In this document: piece by piece, positions 1 through 11,400 of the stretch
How positions within the stretch are numbered: position 1 is the first letter of the stretch
Layout: each line of letters begins with the position of its first letter
Source of the DNA: Ridgeia piscesae
Taxonomy: Eukaryota; Annelida; Polychaeta; Sabellida; Siboglinidae
Direction: 5' to 3'
DNA length: 64,000 nt
Assembly: GCA_025642075.2 (NCBI GenBank)
Contig: JAODUO010000546.1
Span: forward strand, 224,501 to 288,500
Notes under the pieces: model-generated
What the model was told of the DNA's origin: nothing
What the model saw: the letters and a program-made list of their open reading frames with translations, nothing else
The model's database searches: none
Made by a program: the position numbers and the translations under genes

Positions 1-2080
1 CCACTAAAGATGACAAAGGTGAACAAACCACTAAAGATGACAAAGGGAAGGGGAAACCCACTAAAGATAAAAAGGGGTGAACAAACCACTAAAATGACAA
101 AAGGGAAAAAACCATAAAAGCAAAGGTAAAAAAACCCCAAAAAGGTGAAAAAGGGGGAACAAACCTTTAAAGATGAAAAAGGGTGAACAAACCACTAAAG
201 ATAAAAAAAGGGTGAACAAACCATTTAAAGATGACAAAGGTGAAAAAACCCCACTAAAGATGACAAAGGGTTCAAAACAAAAATAAATAAAAAAAAGTGA
301 AAAGGGAAAAAACCTTAAAGATAAAAAGGGGTGAACAAACCACAAAAGGTAAAAGGGGTGAAAAAACCCAAAAAAAATTTTTGGAAAAAGGGTGAACAAA
401 CCACTAAAGATGACAAAGGTGAACAAACCACTAAAGATGACAAAGGTGAACAAACCACTAAAGATGACAAAGGTGAACAAACCACTAAAGATGACAAAGG
501 TGAACAAACCACTAAAGATGACAAAGGTGAACAAACCACTAAAGATGACAAAGGTGAACAAACCAAAAAATAAAAATGAACAAACCATAAAGAGGGAAAA
601 AGGGTGAAAAAACCCATTTAAAAAAAGGGCTAATAAAGATGAAAATTTAAAAAATTAAAATAAAAGGTGAAAAAACCAAAAAGATGAAAAAGGTGCAAAC
701 CACTAAAGAGGGAAAATAAACCCAAACCCATAAAGATGACAAAGGTGAAAACCAAAAGAAAACAAATGAAAAACCCAAAAAAGTGAAAAAGGTGAAAAAA
801 CCACTAAAGATGAAATTAAAAATAAAGATAAACAAATAAATAAAAAAGATGAAAGGTGAACAAACCACTAAAGATGACAAAGGTGAACAAACCACTAAAG
901 ATGAAAAGGTGAACAAACCACTAAAGATGACAAAGGTGAACAAACCACTAAAGATGACAAAGGTGAACAAACCACTAAAGATGACAAAGGTGAACAAACC
1001 ACTAAAGATGACAAAGGTGAACAAACCACTAAAGATGACAAAGGTGAACAAACCCATAAAGATAAAATTAAAAATTGAGCGGTAACCCCTTTTAAAGTGA
1101 AAAAGGGTGAAAAAACCAAAAAAAGATGAAAAAGGTGAACAAACCACTAAAGATGAAAAAGGGTAAACAAACCTCTAAAATGAAAAAGGTGAAAAACCAA
1201 CAAAAAGATGAAAAAGGGGTGAACAAACCACTAAAGATGACGGTGAACAAACCATAAAGATGACAAAGGTGAACAAACAACTAAAGATGACAAAGGTGAA
1301 AATCCCAAAAGATGACAAAGGTGAACAAACAACTAAAGATGACAAAGGTGAACAAACCACTAAAGATGACAAAGGTGAATAAACCACTAAAGATGACAAA
1401 GGTGAACAAACCACTAAAGATGACAAAGGTGAACATACCCAAAATAAAAAGGTAAACCCCAAAAAATAAAAGGTGAAAAAACCCATAAAGTTTTAAAAAG
1501 GTGAACAAAATAAAAGTAAAAGGTAAACAAACCAAAAAAGATGAAAAAGGTGAAAAAACCACAAAAGGGAATGAAAAAAAGGTGAACAACCACTAAAGAT
1601 GACAAAGGGGGCAAACCAAAAAGATGAAAAAGGGCCCACAAAAGATAAAAAAGGGTGAACAAACCATTAAAGATGAAAAAGGGGTGAAAAACCATAAAGA
1701 TAAAAAAAGGTAAAAACCCTAAAGATGACAAAGGTGAACAAACCACTAAAGATGACAAAGGTGAACAAACCACTAAAGATGACAAAGGTGAACAAACCAC
1801 TAAAGATGACAAAGGTGAACAAACCACTAAAGATGACAAAGGTGAACAAACCACTAAAGATGACAAAGGTGAAAAAACCTTAAAAGAAAAGGTGAACAAA
1901 CCACTAAAGATAAAAGGTGAAAACCACTAAAAATCCCCTCAAAACAAAATAAAAGGTGAACAAACCACTAAAGATGACAAAGGTGAACAAACCACTAAAG
2001 ATAAAAAATGAACAAACCACTAAAGATGACAAAGGTGAACAAACCACTAAAGATGACAAGCATATGGAATACTGTAACCA
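1..2080. repeat. 27-bp minisatellite, degenerate, cut by the window start
   Basis: Tandem array of a 27-bp unit (core AAACCACTAAAGATGACAAA). Clean blocks (about 400-570, 850-1060, 1720-1870, 1960-2060) alternate with blocks full of short A, C and G run-length changes. On the plus strand the clean unit reads as a nine-residue peptide, KGEQTTKDD, but the frame is broken repeatedly. It lies upstream of the first visible exon of PARG copy A, so it is either inside an intron of copy A or the remnant of a coding tail of a further upstream copy. The run-length noise looks like unpolished long-read consensus, though real decay is possible. Confidence 0.9.
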
Positions 2081-2090
2081 CATAAACATT

Positions 2091-2395
2091 CTTATGTATA
2101 GCAGAGTATTCAGTCCTTAGGATTGCTCAAAATGCTTGAATTGTTTGACATGGATATAGTGTATGCATTGTTTGAAATACTGTTCGAATAAAACATAATT
2201 CTTCTTCTTTACACTTTGCTCCCTTGCAGGCTTATTCAATCAATCATCATCTCAATTTTGGGGGAGCATTCAGCCATGCTTGAGTTAATATGCAAAGAGA
2301 AATATTCTTACACAAATATCCACCACAAGATACTCATTCAGCTGAGTGAATCGGAGCAACACAGAGTGAACGAACTTGCCAAAAGATTGACATAA
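2091..2395 (-). mobile_element. Partial SINE-like interspersed repeat (same family as 10930-11400)
   Basis: This stretch aligns by eye with 11080-11325: both carry a block reading CAGTCCTTA...GCTCAAA.TGCTT, then TTTACACTTT.CTCCC, then ACTCATT...CAGCTGAGTGAA. The copy here has about 60 extra bases after the first block and lacks the simple-repeat tail seen in the other copy. Orientation is taken from the B-box-like sequence of the second copy. Confidence 0.6.
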
Positions 2396-2861
2396 CAACA
2401 GAGAATTTAAACCTGAGTTCTTTTTATTGAGGGTCCAACACTCCTGCACTACATCATTGTGCTCCCTCTAGTGGCAATGACTGTGACCACTTTGCTTCGG
2501 TGGATACAAGCAATGCAAAACCACACATTACATGAAAGCATTTAACCATTTCAGCGCTACAGCCGCCAGGCGCTGTGATCAATGACTACTGCATTCCCAA
2601 TGCATTTTATCAATAAGAACATCATGAATATTCTGAAAGTTGAATACTCAACAATTAATGTAGTTACAATATATTTTAATTTCATAATTCAATTTCAGAA
2701 ACATGCATTCTAACATGAAACAATTATAAAATAGGAACGTTTGTATATCATGTGTAATGTTTTGAATCAAGCCTACAATAACCATAATTTACTGTATGTG
2801 GCGTAACTCTCTTGCTCCTAAACAAATAATAAAAATATATTCTTTTTCATTATTTTAATAT
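2396..2861. other. Intronic sequence, nothing recognised
   Basis: AT-rich sequence upstream of the first visible exon of copy A. No coding or repeat signal that I recognise. Confidence 0.5.
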
Positions 2862-2882
2862 TTTTTTTTTTCCCCCCTTCCC

Positions 2883-2919
<37 letters not shown>

Positions 2920-3016
2920 CCCCCCCTTTTTTTTAATAATTTTTTTTCTTTTCCCCCCCTCCCCCCCCTTTTTTTTTTCTTTCTTCTCTCTCTCTCTCTC
3001 TCTCTCTCTCGCTCTC
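2862..3016. repeat. Poly-T/C low complexity and (CT)n
   Basis: Long T and C runs followed by about 16 CT dinucleotides, ending some 45 bp before the acceptor of the exon at 3063. The block structure of T runs and C runs looks like a basecalling artefact of a longer CT repeat. Confidence 0.8.
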
Positions 3017-3062
3017 AGCTGACTCACTGGAGTATCCTCATTCAATCTACTCTTGTTGACAG

Positions 3063-3165
3063 GCATATGTTGGGTTTTATGACCCTTACAATCAAGGCTT
3101 CAAAACTGCCGTGGCCACAGGAAACTGGGGCTGTGGAGCCTTTGGGGGTGACAGCAGGTTGAAAG
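3063..3165 (+). CDS. PARG: PARG copy A, catalytic-domain exon ([10 protein letters not shown])
   Basis: A 103-nt exon between a TTGACAG acceptor and a GTAAAT donor. It encodes the macrodomain segment with the PARG signature [13 protein letters not shown], which lines part of the ADP-ribose pocket in known PARGs. It begins in phase 0 and ends one base into a codon, exactly like its counterpart at 60472-60574. The peptides differ at two residues (QGFK against QRHK). Upstream exons, including the catalytic QEE exon, would lie left of the window, so it cannot be told whether copy A is complete or only a duplicated 3' end. Confidence 0.9.
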
Positions 3166-3527
3166 GTAAATGTTATGTCATCATTAATACTAGTAGCTAC
3201 AGTTAATATATGGTAAGAGAAACAGACAAAATCTGTTGAAGTTATATAACAAACCTTTATGTATAAATATATGTAGATATAAATTGAATAGGTCGACTGC
3301 TCCATTCTGAGAAATTGGATATATATTATTCATCATCCGAGAAAACGCCTCTCAAAATCACTGAAATATTTGTTGTACAACATTTTAAAATATAACAATA
3401 TCCAAGCAAACAAGGGTCAACTGATTATGCAGACCAACTTTGGTCTGCATACGGGATATCATATTTGGTCAATGTATGCTGCATTTCAGAATATTTTATT
3501 TTATTTAAAATATAATTTTATATTATA

Positions 3528-3567
3528 TATTATATATATATATAGAGAGGGGAGAAGGATATAAAAA

Positions 3568-3621
<54 letters not shown>

Positions 3622-3642
3622 TATGTGTGTGTGTGTGTGGGT
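3528..3642. repeat. (TA)n and (TG)n microsatellites
   Basis: TA-rich runs at about 3528-3545 and 3578-3618, then TG dinucleotides at about 3624-3640. The TG run lies just upstream of the next exon, as it also does in copy B (60918-60972). Confidence 0.85.
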
Positions 3643-3695
3643 TTCCCAACTGTGTCATCACCATCAGTTGACGTCACCAACTTCTGTCCTGACAG
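3643..3695 (+). promoter_or_regulatory. Conserved intron 3' end with TGACGTCA, copy A
   Basis: The last ~50 intronic bases before the exon at 3696 are almost identical to 60973-61024 in copy B, although the rest of these introns is unrelated. The block holds an internal CATCAG, the palindrome TGACGTCA (3669-3676, a CRE-type octamer) and the acceptor TCCTGACAG. It may be an extended branch-point/acceptor region or a trace of gene conversion. Confidence 0.6.
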
Positions 3696-3824
3696 CTCTC
3701 ATCCAACTGATGGCGGCTGCGGTGGCTGAACGTGACATCTGCTACTTCACTTACAAAGACAACAAACTCACCCAAGACATCTACGACATTCACAAACTGA
3801 TAACAGACCACGGCTTAACTGTTG
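3696..3824 (+). CDS. PARG: PARG copy A, catalytic-domain exon ([14 protein letters not shown])
   Basis: A 129-nt exon between acceptor CTGACAG and donor GTACGT. Joined to the exon at 3063 it reads [17 protein letters not shown] and continues to LTVG, matching the human PARG segment RLKALIQILAAAAAERD...LTVGDVY. Length and phases equal those of the copy B exon at 61025-61153, with four or five residue changes. The open frame upstream of CTGACAG is not used: joining at the earlier CATCAG would shift the frame. Confidence 0.9.
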
Positions 3825-4517
3825 GTACGTGCTCAGGTTGCATTCTATCCTCTTATTCTGTCTTGTTTCCTCCGAGACAAAATAAATTTAAACTGTGAAG
3901 TGAAATAAATTTGAAACCCTAACTTCAGTCTCATTTACAGTGTTTTTCAGAATAAGAAAACAATTGTTTCATTACCATTTCTTAAATTTAATCAACATAA
4001 GTAATGGCAATATACTCCAGTAGAACTAATTTGTCCATTTGTTCTTTCTGCATGAGAATGAACAATGCATTGCTATTAAAAAGAAAACACGTTCAAGGCA
4101 GCATTATTTGTGCGCCTACTTGTATACATGTTTTAAATTACGCAAAAGTAATGTTGTGTGTATTGCACCGTACACGTAGTTTTGCGTGGACTACAGTATA
4201 TCAAACTTGGTTTAAAATCAATTATGCATGCTCCATGTGTATGTGATTGTTGTAACTAACACACAAATTAAGCACATTGTGTGATGTAATTTGATCCCTT
4301 TTGTCATGTTTTCATTCGTATTATTCACTTGCATGAGTAACTCAAACATCAATGAAAGTAGTACTAATTAGTCATCTGTCCATTGACTTGTTAAGCCGGT
4401 GGATTGATGACACAATGTAACCATCACCAGCATCACAAATGTAGAACTACAATGTTGCCATTCTAGTATTGGAGATCTGGTAATTGTTTAGTGACAGTCT
4501 CTTCTGGTGGTTTGCAG
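3825..4517. other. Copy A last intron, nothing recognised
   Basis: GT...AG intron of 693 bp, AT-rich, with no repeat or coding signal that I can support. Confidence 0.6.
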
Positions 4518-4846
4518 GAGACCTGTGGGTCCTCATCTCAGACTACAATCCAAACCCTTACAGCAGAGGCTGCAAGAAGAATGTGTTTGAGTTCATCCAA
4601 GAGCAGATGGCATCTCATCCAATGCCCCACATCACTCCATCTCCTGAACCAGCTTCGGTACTACACACTGCCACAGTGAAGCCGGATGATATTGAGACGA
4701 TGAACTGGGATGATGAAGACATGTGGAACCAGTCTACGGATTCAGATAAGAAAGGGACCAGTGGTGAAGTGAAGAAGGGAACCGCTGATGATGAAGAGAA
4801 GGCGACCAAAGATGATATGGAAAAACCTAAGGACCCAATGATGTGA
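4518..4846 (+). CDS. PARG: PARG copy A terminal exon with lysine-rich tail
   Basis: Begins after TTTGCAG with GDLWVLISDY, matching the end of the PARG catalytic domain (human GDVYKLLLRYY). KKNVFEFIQEQM aligns with RKNMFEFIREKV of copy B, which has an extra Gly/Ser-rich insert before it. An acidic stretch DDEDMWNQSTDS corresponds to the extreme C-terminus of copy B (EEDWKQITTTQS). Copy A then adds KKGTSGEVKKGTADDEEK and ends in MM-stop at 4844-4846. The stop lies one base out of frame with a further 290-codon repeat tail. A single extra C in the CCC run at 4834-4836 would join the two, so this stop may be recent or an assembly error. Confidence 0.85.
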
Positions 4847-5715
4847 AGAAGGGGACCGCATTTGGTGTGAAGAAGTTGTACGGTGTTGATGTGAAGAAAG
4901 GGACCGGTGTTGATGTGAAGAAGAGGACAAGTGTTGATGTGAAGAAGGGGACCGGTGTTGATGTGAAGAAGGGGACAAGTGTTGATGTGAAGAAGAGGAC
5001 AAGTGTTGATGTGAAGAAGAGGACAAGTGTTGATGTGAAGAAGAGGACAAGTGTTGATGTGAAGAAGAGGACAAGTGTTGATGTGAAGAAGGGGACCGGT
5101 GTTGATGTGAAGAAGGGGACAAGTGTTGATGTGAAGAAGAGGACAAGTGTTGATGTGAAGAAGGGGACCGGTGTTGATGTGAAGAAGGGACAAGGGTGTG
5201 AGAAGACAAGTGTTGATGTGAAGAAGGGGACCGGTGTTGGTGTGAAGAATGGGACCAGTGTTGATGTGAAGAAGGGGACAAGTGTTGATGTGAAGAAGGG
5301 GACCGGTGTTGATGTGAAGAAGGGGACAAGTGTTGATGTGAAGAAGGGGACCGGTGTTGGTGTGAAGAATGGGACCAGTGTTGATGTGAAGAAGGGGACT
5401 GGTGTTAATGTGAAGAAGGGGACCAGTGTTGATGTGAAGAAGGGGACAAGTGTTGATGTGAAGAAGGGGACCGGTGTTGGTGTGAAGAAGGGGACCAGTG
5501 TTGATGTGAAGAACGGGACTGGTGTTGATGTGAAGAAGGGGACTGGTGTTGATGTGAAGAAGGGGACTGGTGTTGATATTGAGAAGGGTGTTAAGCAGAA
5601 TGTGTACATTACTGGGATAATACAAATTACAGGCCAAACATTAGATTGTATCAGAGCTGTGGGTGCTTGTAAGAACTCTTGCTACAAATCGACTTACCTG
5701 TGTCTAAGAATATGA
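4843..5715 (+). pseudogene. Frame-shifted repeat tail of PARG copy A, (KKGTGVDV)n
   Basis: About 30 tandem units of 24 bp occupy 4847-5580. In the frame starting at 4843 they read KKGTGVDV / KKRTSVDV and stay open for 290 codons, ending in a short unique peptide before a stop at 5713-5715. One aberrant stretch near 5187-5220 loses bases in a multiple of three, so the frame survives. The last residues of the in-frame exon (KKGTSGEVKKGT) look like degenerate units of the same repeat, so the array seems to have grown out of coding sequence. Whether it is translated depends on the one-base break upstream; as read it is 3' UTR. Confidence 0.55.
4847..5580. repeat. 24-bp minisatellite
   Basis: Unit GTTGATGTGAAGAAGGGGAC plus four variable bases, about 30 copies. 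The main variation is GGGACCGG against AGGACAAG. It continues directly from the terminal exon of PARG copy A. Confidence 0.95.
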
Positions 5716-6644
5716 TACACTGTTGCAGTAAAGATTAAGAAATTGGATTAATCTAGCACATTTGCACAATAACTATAAGATATGAATAACAGCCATAGCA
5801 CCAGTCTAATATAGTTTACTATAGAAATAGAAGTCTAAATGATAGATTAGTGCAACATTTAAATGTTTACCTCTGATAATAATATATTGAATGTGCTCCC
5901 AATGTAGTGCTGCTTTTTACCATTCCAGTAACGTTTTATTAATATTACTTGCTAACATAGAATATTATACCGTTTATGAAAAATGTTGATATTCATAACG
6001 TAAATATATTAATTGTAACCTTGCACTTATACAGCAGAATGAACAAAGGTGTGTCGTATGAACGTATACAACATACATTACTTGCACAGAGTGTATATCA
6101 TGTGATCATGAAATATAAATACTAGGGTTCACTATTGTGGTTAGTTTTTCTATCGCAATATCATCACAATTGCTTTAATGTGATACTATGGGAATAGTTT
6201 TAAGACTATTGCCATGGAAACTAAACATGTTCACATTCTAATTTTACCTACTTGATATACATTTTAAAGCTACGTGTCGCTTAGACTCGACTTCAGATGC
6301 CACCATTGCCTAGAATGGAAGTCGGTTGCCTCACAGTGGTGATCCATTGGCGATGTTGATTTGATAGTCAGTTGTTAACATTGACTTGGTTGAGTCGGTA
6401 AATTAAGTGACGTTGCATAACAAAGTTTAAAAATCCCATCTATGGACTGTAACACAATGACCTTACTAAACCTGCGGATCTGTTTAGCCAACTATTATTA
6501 CTATCGATTGTTCATTGTGCTATCACGGATAACTACCAATAGTTAAATTGTGATGTGGCATAGGTCTCAGGTCTCAGGTTGTTTACTCCAAACAGCCAAC
6601 TTGGGCTAACGCAGGAGTTTGTAGTGCTTCTTGTGCGCATGCGT
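5716..6644. other. 3' flank of PARG copy A, nothing recognised
   Basis: AT-rich, with no open frame of note. The 3' end of the copy A transcript should lie here or shortly beyond, but I see no single convincing polyadenylation signal. Confidence 0.5.
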
Positions 6645-8475
6645 TTGGTTGTATGTATGTTTGTTTGTTTGTTTGTTTGTTTGTTATAACTTGTTTGTTT
6701 GTTTTACAGGCAATTTAGGTGATTGGGTGTTGGGAAGGGGAGGTTCATTATTGCTGCTTGAAAAGCTATGGGATTTTCTATTGCAGTAATGTGTGGTGGG
6801 ATCATATTCCAGATGCAAATTGCACGGGGGTAAAAGGAGAACACTGCAGTGTTGATGCGGCACCTGGTGGCGATGTAATGGCCACGGTTTTTTGATGGTT
6901 TTAGTAGGCCCGGTGGTGGTGTGATGTTGATTATGTTATTTAAAATTTTGTAAAATATCATTGCTTGTTTGATAATCCTGCATCGCTCAAGAGTGGGCCA
7001 TCCAAGGGTGGCTATTAGGTCTGTTGTGGCTGTTTGGCATCGATGGTTGTTTTTGACAAATCTGGCTGCACAGTGCTGTACCTTTTTCAAGATGTTTAAT
7101 TTGGGTAGTGGTGTGTGGATTCCATATAGGAGAGGCATATTCAAGTTTTGGTCGGACTAGCATGTTATAGGCCGTTTCTTTTACATCAGGTTTGCATGGT
7201 CCGAGGGTTCGTTTGATCATACCTAAAACTTTTGATGATTTGGAAGCTATGTCAGTGATGTGATTCGCCCAGGTTAGTTTAGTATCTAATTTTATTCCAA
7301 GATATGGCTGGCTGGAGACTGTGGAGAGTGGCACACCACAAAGGGAATACGAATGTAGTCTGGGTTTGGTTTTGTTTGTTATTGGGAGGTGCACACATTT
7401 GGGGATGTTAAACTCCATTTGCCATTTGTTGGACCATGTTTGTAGTTGGATCAGGTCAGATTGGAGGATGTTGTTATCTGTTTCAGATTTGATTATGCGA
7501 TAGATGATGCTGTCATCAGCAAAGAGCCGTATTGGAGATTGAATGTTGACTGAAACTCTCTGTTTTTGGTGTGAAAGAAATGATTTTATCAATTTTTTTG
7601 TGTTTTCAGTTATTCCATAGAAGGCTAATTTTGTTAGGAGGCGCTTATGAGGGACTTTGTCAAAGGCTTTGGCGAAATCAAGCAGGATGGCATCTATCTG
7701 TGACTTGTTATCCATAGCTGTTATCCAGTCATGGACTGTCTCGATGAGTTGGGACTCACAAGACAGCCCTGACTGGAAACCATGTTGAAAGTGGAGGAGG
7801 ATGTTGCGTTTGTGTGTTTCCACATGTTGCTAAGGATAATGTGCTCCATCACTTTGCAGAGGATGCATGTTAATGAAGTGGGTCTGTAATTGGCAGGGTC
7901 TGACTTGAGGCTCTTTTTGTGTATTGGTGTTACTAGTGCCAGTCATCTGGAAATTTGGAAGTGTTGTATGACTGCTGAAAAATGTGTGTGATAATTGGGG
8001 TTATTTCTGCTGCAGCCTCTTTGAGGACCCTAGCAGGTAATTCATCTGGGCCTGTAGCTTTATTTTGATTTACATTTTTCAGTTGCTTGACTACTCCGTC
8101 TATCCCAATTTCAAGGAAGGGGATATCGGAGTAGACGGATGGAGATAATTTGGGGATGGGGTAGATTTCTTGGGTGAACACGGAGCTGAAATGGTTGTTA
8201 AGGGTATTTGCCTTGTCGCGATCATTTGTGATTATTTGGCCATTTGTTTGCAAAGTAGGGATGCAAATGCATTCACGTTTGTTTACTTTCATGAATGACC
8301 AGAATTGTTTTGGGTTTGTTTTTAGACTTTCTCCAATGTGGTTATTTAGGTAGTCTGAGTAGGATTTGGCTGCAGCTTTGCTGGCTTGTCTTCGGAGTTG
8401 CCTAAACTTTTCCCAGTCACTGTTTCGTCCAGTTTGTTTTGCTTTTTTTTTGCATAGACAGTTGTGATGCATCAA
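6645..8475 (-). mobile_element. Non-LTR retrotransposon fragment (CR1/Jockey-like reverse transcriptase), decayed
   Basis: Reading leftward on the minus strand: a pre-RT region (TNPKQFWSFMKVNKRE, 8475-7933); RT motifs including FDKVPHKRLLTKL and the catalytic-type RLFADDS; then the C-terminal region (KVQHCAARFV...TLGWPTLERCR) to a stop near 6704. The 3' end is a (CAAA)n tail, seen as (TTTG)n at about 6658-6700. Decay includes frame changes near 7820-7930 and 7000-7140. An internal deletion joins the palm region directly to FADD, missing the usual segment with the PQG motif. No endonuclease domain is present, so the copy is 5'-truncated near 8475. It is non-autonomous and not a host gene. Confidence 0.88.
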
Positions 8476-9745
8476 TAGTTCACTGTATTCTTACACCACA
8501 AGTAAATGTTTTCAGTGTACCAGATCCAAAGAACAAAACTATACAAAGGGAAACCCCAGTATGTCAATACTGGCTATGTCGATGAAGTAGTAAAATCATG
8601 ACCAATATTAAGTCTCAAATTTTGTTTCTTCAAAATGCATGTTATTTTAGATGAGTGCATAACTGAATATATTTTTTATAAACTCTTGATACATTTTATG
8701 GTCTGTGTGGAAACACTGCATTAAATAGTCTCCAGTGCTTTTTGTGTCTGTCAAAGTTAGTGATATTGGACTATGTACATGTATGCGCATGCTGTGTTTA
8801 TATTGACATTTTTGCATTGTAGCATTTGCAGTATTGAACATGTTTACCAGGTAGTTTTGCTTATTTCCATTTGTAAAACTACGTGTTTAACATATAATTG
8901 CCTATCAGCTGCAGAGGAAAACATTATGACTGTTGACATATTTATCCAAGAATACGTGCCATTAAAAACAGTATAGATTTACTACCGAGTTATGTTATAC
9001 TATAACTAAATGCATCTATTTTTACTCACACACTATAATTATAATATTGTAATTCTGTGGTGGTAAATTACAGCAAACAGGAAAAATAGTCATATGTAAA
9101 TGTGACGAAATAGCAAGGCAGACAACTATACTTGTATGAAATACATTGTTCATGGTTCCAAGATTTGGTTATTTAAATTTGTAAGAAATTAACTTACTTT
9201 AGAACCAAAAAAAATTAATATATGATGCATACTTGTCAATTAGATTTTATGTTTAAAAACTATATCTAGGAGACGAAGAGCAAAGTCACTGAAGAATATT
9301 TTTAGATAAGACAGACAGAACAAATTAAAAATATTACCAGACACTTTCAGAAAACATTAAACAATCAGATTGAAAAACGTTGGAACAAAACATGTTTGAA
9401 AATGTTAAACCAAGCATACATCAGAACTTGCAAGCCAGAAAGATTAATACTGATAATAGATAGAAAATACCTAAATAAAATACAGTTCACCAAAGAAGTT
9501 AACTATGCAAATAGTGGTATTTTTTGAGAGGATAAAATATTCAGTGGCAAGGATTTTTTATTGTAATAAAACACTGATTTTGATTATTACTATACATGAT
9601 GTTTTATTTTTTAAATTTGTATAAAAAACTACACAATTTAATTTATTTAATGAACAGTGTATATACAGTGTATCTTGAATAACTAAGAATGTAGGGATGT
9701 GTAATGCAGAGTTGTAGACCATTGCATATATGTAAGCCAGGATGT

Positions 9746-9747
<2 letters not shown>
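8476..9747. other. AT-rich intergenic sequence, nothing recognised
   Basis: No supported gene, RNA or repeat. Confidence 0.5.
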
Positions 9748-9797
<50 letters not shown>

Positions 9798-9884
9798 TAT
9801 ATATATAATATATATATATACATACAATATATATAATATATACATTGTGTATAAAAGATTATAAATTATTATGTGTGCTTCTAC

Positions 9885-9922
<38 letters not shown>

Positions 9923-9990
9923 CATATAACATATTACATGTATTAAAATAATATAAATATATAATTATTATTTTAATATACATAATAATA
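9748..9990. repeat. (TA)n microsatellite block
   Basis: Long alternating TA runs at about 9748-9830 and 9890-9920, with AT-rich interruptions. Confidence 0.9.
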
Positions 9991-10929
9991 TGTTATAGAA
10001 ACACACACGTGTCAGTGATCCTCCCACACATTCATCTTCTTCATACACACGAATATAGACACGTGTCCATGCACACTCAGGCAAACTAATGATATACAAA
10101 AATATTTCATAAAGGCAGGGGTATTTTGAGCACTGGATTATCCCGACGAAATGGAGAATTCCAAAGAACAAGTTTACAAGTCTTGGCTGTTGTATTCTGG
10201 CAGCTCCAAACATCCTACCATCAAAAATCACAATATATATTTTGTTATCCTTGTGTAGTAATTTAATTACTACATACATAATTTTACTATGTATTTATGA
10301 ATTTCCAAATACAGCATGCAGGCTTGAGAGCAAGGTTTGATTCAGTGCATATATGGTATGAATAAGAATATCAGTTTCAACTTGCTGATATATATTTTAT
10401 TTTATGGTATTGCTAAAACCACGAGAAATGGAAGTGTGAAAACAAAACCAAAATTGGTCAAATTCTTTGTGACTGCTGATTTTCTAACAGGTAAAATGTA
10501 ATATATTTGTTTCGGATTCTAAGCCTATCTGTTATACAGCAGTGGTCTGGTGAATGGCAAAAAACTGTTGCTTATTTTAGTGAAAATATAGTAAAATAGC
10601 TACAGTCACAGTTTATCAGTGACATTTGGCATACTGGTTATTTGTTTTACTCATTATTTATAAACATGTCAAAAAAGTAAGAGTTATATCATTTTTACTG
10701 TAAGTTAACTAATTAATTAATATATTAATTAACATAAAAGATGTCTTGTTTTCAGTTATAATAGCGTGTAACACACAAAATTAAATCCGAATAACTCAGC
10801 ATTGAATATATGTACACTATTAATGCAAATAATGTTATTTGAGTAGTATTTATTACAACAAGTGTATTTAATATAAAAAAACAAGATTAATGGTTTTACA
10901 GTGATTATTGTGTGTACTTATTTATTACA
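9991..10929. other. Intergenic sequence, nothing recognised
   Basis: AT-rich, with only short chance open frames. Confidence 0.5.
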
Positions 10930-11400
10930 TAATTACTTACTTACTTATCCTCTTCATCCCCAGTGGGACATAAGGCTACAACAATGTTCCTCCACAAGGT
11001 TCTGTCCTTTGCTGCAGCTTGAGCCTCACCCCATGAGAGCCCCATCTCTTGTAGCTCCACCATTACAAAAGGGAAGTTCTTATATAGCGCAGTATCCAGT
11101 CCTTACAACTGCTCAAAGTGCTTTTACACTTTACTCCCCGGGCAGACCTGTTCAGTCAAGCACCCTCTCAACTACTCTGGGAAGTATCTAGCCATATGCT
11201 ACAATTAACGCAAAAAGGCTGCTTGTACACATATCCATCACTGTCTACAGCCAAGTACTCATTTATACAGCTGAGTGAACTGGAACAATGTAAAGTAAAA
11301 CAATTGCCCAATGTTTTAACACCATAGCATAGGATTCGAACCTTGGGAATACTTTCTTTATAGGCATTCTCAGGATGTGTCCTAGCCATCTCAATTAGTG
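10930..11400 (-). mobile_element. tRNA-derived SINE
   Basis: Read on the minus strand, a perfect B-box-like GGTTCGAATCC occurs at about 11333-11343. A body shared with 2091-2395 follows, and the element ends in a (TAAG)n simple tail seen on the plus strand as repeated TTAC at about 10933-10947. The pattern of tRNA-like head, body and short tandem tail is that of a SINE. The A box is not clear. Confidence 0.7.

Noticed and set aside
3617..3695. In-frame extension of the exon at 3696 upstream through the TG repeat
   Set aside because: Homology to PARG (RLK|ALIQ) and the phase of the preceding exon fix the acceptor at 3695; the same layout holds in copy B.
1..5580. CRISPR-like arrays
   Set aside because: The repeats are contiguous with no unique spacers, and the context is a eukaryotic intron/exon gene.
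4615..5637. 340-codon minus-strand frame (LLHINTGP repeats)
   Set aside because: Antisense shadow of the 24-bp array and of the terminal exon of copy A.
6704..8475. Host reverse-transcriptase-like gene
   Set aside because: Truncated, frameshifted and internally deleted LINE with a (CAAA)n tail.
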